Positions 1 through 5,339 of a stretch of DNA of 15,795 nt are shown here, in pieces (the stretch's first letter is position 1; the number at the start of each line of letters is the position of its first letter). The notes under the pieces were generated by a model. The model worked only from the letters and a program-made list of their open reading frames with translations. It ran no database searches and was not told the origin of the DNA. The stretch is from Streptomyces sp. NRRL B-1347. Its GTDB lineage: Bacteria > Actinomycetota > Actinomycetes > Streptomycetales > Streptomycetaceae. The translations under genes and the position numbers were made by a program. The stretch is taken from the NCBI RefSeq assembly GCF_000720325.1, contig NZ_JOJM01000101.1, positions 1-15,795 on the forward strand, written 5' to 3'.

Positions 1-249
1 CACACCCAACACCAACAACGGCCACACCCGCCGCACCACCAACACCACCACCACAACCACCTGCAACCCCAACCCCGCCCACGGCCCAAACCGCGGATGG
101 CCGTTGTCCACATTGCCGATGGCGACCAGGACGTTGGCCACGATCAGAGCGGTGAGAAGAATGAGGTCGGACGCCACGGGACGGAACTTCCCGGTCCGCT
201 GTGCTCCGGCCGTCTTGACGTGCGGCACGACAAGCCCACCCCCGTACAT
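1..249 (-). CDS. Partial membrane protein, probable sensor histidine kinase N-terminus
   Basis: The frame is open from an ATG at 249 to the window edge (83 codons seen, 3' end missing). A polar stretch of about 25 residues is followed by a hydrophobic segment (residues about 29-45, around LILLTALIVANVLVAIG), a short polar loop (NVDNGHPRFGPW), a Val-rich segment and the motif VRRVWPLLVLGV. A transmembrane helix followed by R-R-x-W-P and another helix is a layout I know from the sensor regions of actinobacterial NarL-type histidine kinases. No kinase domain is visible, so the call rests on the N-terminus alone. The ribosome binding site for ATG 249 is weak. GTG at 228 (codon 8), preceded by a GGGGGTGGG run, is an alternative start. 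Codons in the last 60 bases are unusually rich in GTG, GTT and TTG. It could be another polytopic membrane protein. Confidence 0.45.
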   Translation of the reverse strand, partial: MYGGGLVVPHVKTAGAQRTGKFRPVASDLILLTALIVANVLVAIGNVDNGHPRFGPWAGLGLQVVVVVVLVVRRVWPLLVLGV

Positions 250-599
250 GTCGGCTTCGCGCTGTGTGGGTCGTGGAGAGCTTAATGCGTGCCGCCCGCA
301 GACCGCATCCACCCTTCTGACCTGCGGCTTTAACGCCTTCTTAACGCCTTTGGGGGCTTCGGGACGGTACGCGCGCCAACCGGGCCCTGCATCCCGTGCC
401 CGGAGCACGCCAGGTCCACGAGAGGGGGAACGCGTCATCCGGTCACAACTTTCGTCGGTAGTGGTACCAACGTTTCCCTCTGCCCCGCCGGGTGCCCGAA
501 GCGATTGAATAAATCTTGTCGGCGGCCCGGTGGGAACACCGGGAAGCGGAACAAGAAGCACGAGAGTGCTCACCCCGTACAGAACATTTGAGGAGCGAC
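250..599. promoter_or_regulatory. Intergenic region between divergent kinase-like gene and small membrane protein gene
   Basis: About 350 bases with no convincing gene; the frames that are open here have no ribosome binding site. It should carry promoters for the minus-strand gene starting at 249 and the plus-strand gene starting at 600. Visible landmarks are the tandem repeat at 330-350, a small hairpin (CGTGC 395-399 with GCACG 405-409), and a short AT-rich patch near 505-515 (TGAATAAAT) that is unusual in this GC-rich context. I could not assign -35 and -10 elements with confidence. Confidence 0.5.
330..350. repeat. Two tandem 11-bp repeats TTAACGCCTT(C/T)
   Basis: TTAACGCCTTC at 330-340 is followed directly by TTAACGCCTT at 341-350 with the same phase (11-bp period). 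Read on the minus strand the units are AAGGCGTTAA. Direct repeats with an 11-bp period are the usual operator form for OmpR/PhoB-type response regulators in Streptomyces, such as PhoP boxes. The unit does not match the usual PhoP core GTTCACC well. The site lies about 80 bases upstream of the kinase-like start at 249 and about 250 bases upstream of the gene at 600. Confidence 0.4.
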
Positions 600-800
600 A
601 TGCTGTGGGTCGGCATCGTCCTGGCGGTTCAGGGAATCGGATCATTCCTGACTGAGCGCATCTGGGACACAAAATTCGGTGTCACGGCAGTGCTGCCGGA
701 AGACACTCCCTCGTGGGTGAGCCTGGCGATCGGAATTGTCGGCCTGATCATCCTCGCGTTCTGCGTGAGTTCACGGTCCCGCAAGTCCGTGCACAGCTGA
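600..800 (+). CDS. Small membrane protein, unknown function
   Basis: This encodes a 66-residue protein starting MLWVGIVLAVQ. The ATG at 600 is chosen because GAGGAG (590-595) lies four bases upstream. The frame stays open further upstream to 516, but that extension is polar and has no ribosome binding site. Two hydrophobic segments are visible: residues about 2-16 and about 43-60 (WVSLAIGIVGLIILAFCVSS). Between them lies a polar loop with IWDTKFGVTAVLPEDTPS, and the tail is basic (SRSRKSVHS). I expect two membrane helices joined by a loop of about 25 residues. I do not recognise a family. The gene faces the biosynthetic operon tail to tail and has its own terminator, so it is probably a separate unit. 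It may mark the boundary of the cluster. Confidence 0.7.
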   Translation: MLWVGIVLAVQGIGSFLTERIWDTKFGVTAVLPEDTPSWVSLAIGIVGLIILAFCVSSRSRKSVHS

Positions 801-812
801 ATTTCATAGACT

Positions 813-849
813 CCCGGTGGCCGGTTCTCCCCCGTAACTGGCCACCGGG
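813..849 (+). terminator. Rho-independent-like terminator of the small membrane protein gene
   Basis: Positions 813-826 pair with 836-849: a 14-bp stem with one G-T wobble (823/839) and a 9-base loop. A T-rich tail (TTCCTTTT, 850-857) follows. It begins 12 bases after the stop codon at 800, so it reads as the terminator of that gene. Confidence 0.75.
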
Positions 850-868
850 TTCCTTTTGGCCGCTCATG

Positions 869-921
869 ACTCGGCGGGGCGGTCACCACATCCAGTCCGT
901 GTGGTGACCGCCCCGCCGAGT
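869..921 (-). terminator. Strong hairpin terminator downstream of the type II thioesterase
   Basis: Positions 869-890 and 900-921 form a perfect 22-bp inverted repeat around a 9-base loop. It lies 7 bases past the stop codon of the thioesterase (929-931) and ends the biosynthetic operon. There is no long T tract on either strand, as is common for terminators in this group. Because the stem is symmetric it should also stop plus-strand readthrough, backing up the hairpin at 813-849. Confidence 0.8.
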
Positions 922-928
922 GCCGTTC

Positions 929-1675
929 CTAGGACGTGAGGTGCTCCTTCAGGATGCCGATCACGTCGGGGGCGTGGTCCGTGAGGTAGAAGTGGCCTCC
1001 GGAGAACACCTTCATGTCGAAGGAGCCCAGGGTGTGCGGCTCCCACGCGCGCGCCTCGTCAAGGGTGGTGCGCGGGTCGTCGTCGCCGACCAGGACGGTG
1101 ATGGGGCTGCCGATCTGCGCACCGGCCTCGGCGCGGTAGGTCTCGATGGCGGTGTAGTCGCTGCGGATGGCCGGCAGGACCATGCGCAGCACCTCCTCGT
1201 CACCGAGCACCCGCGGGTCCGTGCCGCTGAGCTTGCGCATCTCGGCGATGATGCCCTCGTCGTCGCGCTGGTGGACGTTCTCGGGCCGGAACCGGGAGGG
1301 GGCGCGGCGGCCGGAGGCGAAGACGTGCACGGGGGCCTGCCCCGCCTTCTCCAGGCGCCGGGCCACCTCGAAGGCGAGCACGGCGCCCATGCTGTGCCCG
1401 AAGAAGGTCAGCGGCAGCGTGGTGTGGCCGCGCAGCGCTTCGGCGATCCGGTCCGCCATCTCGCCTATGGTCTCGATGCCCTTCTCGGTGTGGCGGTCCT
1501 GGCGCCCCGGGTACTGGAGCGCGATCACGTCGGCGACCTGGCTCAGGGCGGCCGACACCGGGAAGTAGAAGCTGGCGGACCCGCCCGCGTGCGGGAAGCA
1601 GACAAGGCGGCGGCGGGCGTCGGGAGCGGGGTGGTAGCTGCGGACCCACAGGTCGGCGGAGGCGGCTGTCGTCAT
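929..1675 (-). CDS. Type II thioesterase (editing alpha/beta-hydrolase)
   Basis: This 248-residue protein has the normal length for free-standing thioesterases of PKS and NRPS clusters. They hydrolyse wrong or stalled acyl groups from carrier-protein arms. The start region has the typical LVCFPHAGGSASFY (residues 24-37), which gives the oxyanion site. The nucleophile elbow is GHSMG (93-97, Ser95). The acidic residue lies in VGDDDP (about Asp200) and the catalytic His is His228 in SGGHFYL. These positions agree closely with the triad I recall for RifR of the rifamycin pathway. The frame is open up to 1807, but the extension is Arg-rich. The ATG at 1675 has GGAA about six bases upstream and gives the standard N-terminus, so I chose it. 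It is the last gene of the minus-strand cluster, 138 bases after the amidinohydrolase, with a hairpin in the gap. Confidence 0.92.
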   Translation of the reverse strand: MTTAASADLWVRSYHPAPDARRRLVCFPHAGGSASFYFPVSAALSQVADVIALQYPGRQDRHTEKGIETIGEMADRIAEALRGHTTLPLTFFGHSMGAVLAFEVARRLEKAGQAPVHVFASGRRAPSRFRPENVHQRDDEGIIAEMRKLSGTDPRVLGDEEVLRMVLPAIRSDYTAIETYRAEAGAQIGSPITVLVGDDDPRTTLDEARAWEPHTLGSFDMKVFSGGHFYLTDHAPDVIGILKEHLTS

Positions 1676-1735
1676 GACGGTTTCCATCCATGCTGGTCGG
1701 TGGCGTCGGTAAGGGTCGAAAGGACGGGAAACAGC

Positions 1736-1763
1736 TCGAAGGCGGGCCTCAGCCCGCCTTCGA
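1736..1763 (-). terminator. Hairpin between amidinohydrolase and type II thioesterase
   Basis: Positions 1736-1747 and 1752-1763 form a perfect 12-bp stem with a 4-base loop, 51 bases after the amidinohydrolase stop. On the minus strand it is followed by GCTGTTTCCC, not a clean T run. It could be a full or partial terminator that lowers thioesterase expression, or an RNA-stabilising stem. It is the only strong hairpin I found between genes of this operon. Confidence 0.6.
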
Positions 1764-1813
1764 CGGCGTGCGCACGAGCGTTCCGTACGCACGTGAACAG
1801 CATGCACCCCAAC

Positions 1814-2932
1814 TCACTTGAGCGGGAAGCGCACTTCTCCGGCCACGATCGGGTTCGCGTAGTTCTTGCTGGAGATCTTGATGCGGTTCAGGGCGAGGCC
1901 GGTCAGCGCCTCGAAGACGGCCCTGCGGGCGTTCATGGCGGTGGAGTAGCCCGCGTCCAGGTGCGGGGCGACCTCGACCACGTCCATGCCGACCAGGTTC
2001 GTCTCGTGCGCGATGCGGCGCAGCGCGGTGAACAGCTCGCGGGTGGTGAGCCCGGCGGGCTCGGGGGTGCCGGTGCCGGGCGCGAACGCCGGGTCCAGGA
2101 CGTCGATGTCGAGGGACAGGTACACGTGGTCGGCGACCGCGCGGGCCTCCTCGATGACCTTGTCGATGACCGCGGCGAAGCCGATCCGCTCGATCTCGGC
2201 CATGAAGTGCGAGCGCATCCCGGCCCGGCGCATCCAGTTGAACAGCTGGTCGTCGGGGCCCGAGATGGTGCGGATGCCGACCTGGATGACGTTCGGTCCC
2301 GGCACCATCTCCTCGTCGATGAGGCGCCGGATCGGCGTGGTGTGGGTGGCGCGGTGCCCGAACAGCTCCTCGTGGCAGTCCGGGTGCGCGTCGAAGTGGA
2401 TGACCGCGATGGAGCCGCGCCCGTGCACCTCCGACAGGGCGCCCACGCTCGGCCACAGCAGCGAGTGGTCGCCGCCCAGGACGACGGGCCGGGCCCCGAC
2501 CTCGGCGATCTCACGGACCAGGCTGCGGATGGGCTCCATGGACCGGGTGATGTCGAAGGGGTCGACGGCCGCGTCCCCGTAGTCGACGACCTTGAGGATG
2601 TTGAAGGGGTTGACCCGGGTCGCGGAGTGCACGAACCCCTCGGGGGTGGCGTACAGGTAGCGCTCGTCGGCGCGGATCGCGCGCGGACCGTAGGCGGCGC
2701 CGCGGTGGCCGCTGGAGACGTCCACGGGACAGCCCACGACGGCGACGTCCACCTCGCCCGCCCGCAGGTCCTCCTGGGTGAGGGCGAGGGGGACGCCCAT
2801 GAACGTGGGCACGCCGGAGTAGGACGGCTGGACGTAGTAGCGGCGCAGGTCGATCGGGCCGGGCTCGCGCCGCGGGAAGGTGGAGCGATCGACCTCCCGC
2901 CGCCAGGCCTCGGACTCGGGTGTCTCGCTCAT
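1814..2932 (-). CDS. Agmatinase-family amidinohydrolase (ureohydrolase)
   Basis: This 372-residue protein belongs to the arginase/agmatinase/guanidinobutyrase superfamily, Mn-dependent enzymes that cleave a guanidino group to an amine plus urea. The metal ligands are visible: GGDHS (153-157, His156), DAHPD (181-185, Asp181, His183, Asp185) and LDIDVLDP (274-281, Asp275 and Asp277), followed by APGTGTPEPAGL. The last signature normally ends in GG(L); here it reads AG. The protein is longer than E. coli SpeB (about 306 residues), mainly through some 50 extra N-terminal residues. The ATG at 2932 has GAGGAG four to five bases upstream. In a polyketide operon beside a CoA ligase and an acyltransferase, it most likely converts a guanidino-polyketide (or a guanidino starter) to the amine, as known for amino-marginolactones and for mediomycin. 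A purely metabolic agmatinase or 4-guanidinobutyrase role cannot be excluded. Confidence 0.88.
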   Translation of the reverse strand: MSETPESEAWRREVDRSTFPRREPGPIDLRRYYVQPSYSGVPTFMGVPLALTQEDLRAGEVDVAVVGCPVDVSSGHRGAAYGPRAIRADERYLYATPEGFVHSATRVNPFNILKVVDYGDAAVDPFDITRSMEPIRSLVREIAEVGARPVVLGGDHSLLWPSVGALSEVHGRGSIAVIHFDAHPDCHEELFGHRATHTTPIRRLIDEEMVPGPNVIQVGIRTISGPDDQLFNWMRRAGMRSHFMAEIERIGFAAVIDKVIEEARAVADHVYLSLDIDVLDPAFAPGTGTPEPAGLTTRELFTALRRIAHETNLVGMDVVEVAPHLDAGYSTAMNARRAVFEALTGLALNRIKISSKNYANPIVAGEVRFPLK

Positions 2933-2985
2933 CTCTCTCCTCGGATACGCAAACGCTTCGCTGTGATTGCCACGATGGGCCGTCC

Positions 2986-4326
2986 TCAGCCTGCGGGTCG
3001 TCGTGGCTGGTCACGCCCCGCGGCGAAGCCGCTTTTCGATTCAGCCCCGCGCCCCTTCGGGGCGCTGCCGCTGACGGGAAGGCGGGTGCAGCCGCTGATC
3101 ACGGGCGAGCTGCGGCGCTGGACGCGGCCGGACACGCGCAGCTCGGGCAGGCGCTCCACCAGGACGCGCAGCGCCGTCTCGCCCTCCATGCGGGCCAGCG
3201 GGGCGCCGATGCAGTAGTGGATGCCGCCGGAGAACGACAGGTGCTCGGCGGGGTTCTCCCGGGTGAGGTCGAAGCGGTCCGGCTCGTCGTACACCTCCGG
3301 GTCGCGGTTGGCGGCGCCGATGAGGACGACGACGGAGCTGTCGGCCCGGATGTGGTGTCCGGCCAGGGCGATGTCCTGGTGCGGGACGCGCTGGGCCTGG
3401 AGGGCGGGCGAGTCGTAGCGCAGGGTCTCCTCGACGGCGCGCGGCGCGAGGTCGGGATCGTCCTTCAGCAGGTTCCACTGGGCGCGGTCGCCGGTCATCG
3501 CGAGGACGGCGTTGCCGATGAGGTTGGTGGTGGTCTCGAAGCCGGTGACGGCGAGGACGGTGCAGAAGGCGAGGAGTTCCTCGGTGGTGAGCTTGCCGTC
3601 GCCGTGGGCCGTGGTGAGGCGGCTGATGAGGTCGTCGCCCGGGTCCTTGGCGCGCAGCTCGATCAGTTCGGAGAAGACCTGGTCGAGGTCGTCGACGGCG
3701 GCGCGGAACTCCCGTGCCATCCTCAGGGACTTGACGCCGTCGATGACGGGGCCGACCTTGCGTCCGGCCCTGACGAACCGCTCGTGGTACTGCTCGGGGA
3801 CGCCGAGGAGCTCGCCGATCACGAGCAGCGGCAGGGGCCCGGCGAAGTCCTCGATGAGGTCGAAGCCCTCGCGTCCGGCGGCCTGGTCGAGCAGTCCGTG
3901 GCAGAGCTTCTCCACCTGGATCCGGTACTTGCTGATCATCTTGGGGCCGAAGGCGGGCTGGGCGAGCCTGCGGAGCCGGGTATGGTCGGGCGGGTCGAGG
4001 CCGAGGATGGAGCTGTTCCAGGGGATGTCGGCCATCATCTCGTGCCCGGGTACGCCGCCCTGCTCGCGGTTGAGGAACAGCGTGCGGTCACGCAGGATCT
4101 TGCTGCCGAGCTCGTGGCTGCCGGTGACCCAGCTGCCCAGGTGGCTGCGGTGGATGGGGCCCCGCTGGCGGACCTTCGCGTACAGCGGGTACGGGTCCTC
4201 CTTGCCCTGGAGCAGATGCGTGAAGGGGTCGCCGAAGAGTCCGAAGGCGCGCAGGATCGCGCGGGTCGCGCCGAGCTTGGCGCTGAACTTGAACCCGGCC
4301 GACCTGCTGTCCGTGAGCACGGTCAT
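2986..4326 (-). CDS. Cytochrome P450 monooxygenase
   Basis: This 446-residue soluble bacterial P450 is a haem-thiolate oxygenase that probably hydroxylates or epoxidises the polyketide. The I-helix motif is TGFETT (261-266), the K-helix ExxR is ETLR (Glu300-Arg303), and the haem loop is FSGGIHYCIGAPLAR with Cys372. The HTRLRR segment (115-120) is the usual C-helix haem-propionate contact. The ATG at 4326 overlaps the stop of the acyltransferase by one base (TGATG), so translation is coupled. The frame is open far upstream, but that part is shadow. Typical family members end near residue 418 (TRLPV). The last 26-28 residues (SAPKGRGAESK and onward) are encoded by a palindromic repeat and are probably a non-functional tail. 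Redox partners are not in the window. The substrate cannot be told from sequence. Confidence 0.93.
   Translation of the reverse strand: MTVLTDSRSAGFKFSAKLGATRAILRAFGLFGDPFTHLLQGKEDPYPLYAKVRQRGPIHRSHLGSWVTGSHELGSKILRDRTLFLNREQGGVPGHEMMADIPWNSSILGLDPPDHTRLRRLAQPAFGPKMISKYRIQVEKLCHGLLDQAAGREGFDLIEDFAGPLPLLVIGELLGVPEQYHERFVRAGRKVGPVIDGVKSLRMAREFRAAVDDLDQVFSELIELRAKDPGDDLISRLTTAHGDGKLTTEELLAFCTVLAVTGFETTTNLIGNAVLAMTGDRAQWNLLKDDPDLAPRAVEETLRYDSPALQAQRVPHQDIALAGHHIRADSSVVVLIGAANRDPEVYDEPDRFDLTRENPAEHLSFSGGIHYCIGAPLARMEGETALRVLVERLPELRVSGRVQRRSSPVISGCTRLPVSGSAPKGRGAESKSGFAAGRDQPRRPAG
2989..3065 (-). repeat. Streptomyces-type palindromic intergenic repeat, read into the P450 C-terminus
   Basis: The segment contains two short hairpins: 3049-3055 with 3059-3065 (7-bp stem GCGCCCC, 3-base loop) and 3020-3024 with 3028-3032 (GCGGC/GCCGC, 3-base loop). 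Between and after them come GGGGCTGAATCG and GACCAGCCACGACG on the minus strand. From memory, this string of elements is a short interspersed repeat found in many copies between Streptomyces genes. Proteins ending in PKGRGAES-like tails are a known by-product. Here it lies inside the open frame of the P450 and supplies its last residues and stop codon. The family assignment is from memory, not from a search. Confidence 0.65.
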
Positions 4327-5276
4327 CACTGCTCCTTGCGCGAGGCGGTCCTGGTGGGCCTGAGGGCCTGCTCCGGCCCCAGGGCCACCACGTCGAAGTG
4401 GCGGGTGGTGACGTCGAGCCGGTGCAGGAGCCGGTCGGGCCCGGTGACGCTGACCGCCCCCACGCCCTGGGCCCGCAGGGTGTCCACGACCGGGTGCCAG
4501 CGGACGGGGTGGTCGAAGGTGTCGAGCAGGAGGGTCCGCATCTGCTCGGCGCTCGTCACCAGGGAGCCGTCGTGGTCGGCGACCACCGGGAGCGAGGGGT
4601 CGGCGAGGTCGAACCTGTCGAGGACCTCCTCCTCGACGCGGGCGCGCAGGCCGGTCAGGATCCGGCAGTGCGCGGGCGGCTTCATCGAGTACAGCGAGTA
4701 GCCGCCGACGGCGCTGATGCGCCGCTGGAAGGACTCCAGGACCTGCTCGCGCATGGTGATCATGTGCATGCCCTCGTCGAGGTGGCCGGAGACCTCGTGG
4801 AACTCGCCGCGCTCGGCCAGCTCGCCGAGGACCTCGGCGAGCGCCGCCTCGGGTACGCGGGTGAGGGTGAGGGTCACCAGGTCCTGGTGCTCCTGCTCGA
4901 AGAACCGCTGTTCGCACAGGGCGAGTTCGTAGGTGAGGCGGGTGGCATCGGCGAACGGCAGGGCGCCGCTGAAGGCCGTCGCGGCCTTCTGGCCGAAGCT
5001 GAAGCCGACGCACAGGTCCGGTCGCAGGCCCTGGGTCTCGACGGCCCGGTCCGCGAGGGCCACCGAGTTGATGAAGCACGCGACCTGGGCGAACGCGCCG
5101 AAGTCCACCGCCTGGGTGCGGAAGCCGTCGAGGACCGACCGGCCGAGCGCCTCGTCGGCGGCGGCGAGGCGCTTCCGCACGAAGGGGTCGATCATCATGA
5201 ACTTGCCCACGTCGGTGAAGCGCGAGGGCCCCATGCCCGGAAACACCACGGCGCTGCGTGCCTGGTCGGTCGTCAT
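4326..5276 (-). CDS. Stand-alone acyltransferase (FabD-like fold) for a non-malonyl starter unit
   Basis: This 316-residue protein has the malonyl-CoA:ACP transacylase fold. The N-terminus has VFPGMG (11-16) where FPGQG is usual, so the oxyanion-hole Gln is a Met. The nucleophile elbow is GFSFGQ (91-96, Ser93) in place of GHSLGE. The catalytic His is in KPPAHC (His203). The Arg found 25 residues after the Ser in FabD (Arg117 of E. coli), which binds the malonyl carboxylate, is Leu118 here. The enzyme should therefore carry a monoacyl group. Next to an acyl-CoA ligase, the likely job is moving the activated starter, for example 4-guanidinobutyryl, from CoA to the PKS loading ACP. It starts 63 bases after the ligase with a weak ribosome binding site and overlaps the P450 start by one base. 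Alternatives are a starter transferase like VinK of macrolactam pathways or a trans-acting AT; the latter is unlikely without the Arg. Confidence 0.85.
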   Translation of the reverse strand: MTTDQARSAVVFPGMGPSRFTDVGKFMMIDPFVRKRLAAADEALGRSVLDGFRTQAVDFGAFAQVACFINSVALADRAVETQGLRPDLCVGFSFGQKAATAFSGALPFADATRLTYELALCEQRFFEQEHQDLVTLTLTRVPEAALAEVLGELAERGEFHEVSGHLDEGMHMITMREQVLESFQRRISAVGGYSLYSMKPPAHCRILTGLRARVEEEVLDRFDLADPSLPVVADHDGSLVTSAEQMRTLLLDTFDHPVRWHPVVDTLRAQGVGAVSVTGPDRLLHRLDVTTRHFDVVALGPEQALRPTRTASRKEQ

Positions 5277-5339
5277 CGTGTCCGCTCTGTCTGTGCTGGT
5301 CGTGCGGTCTGTACTGGCTGCCGGGCCGAGGGGGGCGGC

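Noticed and set aside
1..83. Tandem repeat or CRISPR-like array at the left edge
   Set aside because: The ACC/CAC words have no constant repeat-spacer unit. They are explained by a Val/Leu-rich helix coded on the other strand.
97..508. Plus-strand open frames at 97-285 and 104-508
   Set aside because: There is no ribosome binding site and their amino-acid composition is not protein-like. The minus strand over 1-249 has a better membrane-protein pattern.
1676..1807. Longer start for the type II thioesterase at 1807
   Set aside because: The added 44 residues are Arg-rich, would span the 1736-1763 hairpin, and are not part of the family. ATG 1675 has a ribosome binding site.
4326..5276. Reading the acyltransferase as an ordinary malonyl-CoA:ACP transacylase (FabD)
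   Set aside because: The carboxylate-binding Arg is replaced by Leu and the FPGQG and GHSLG motifs are altered.
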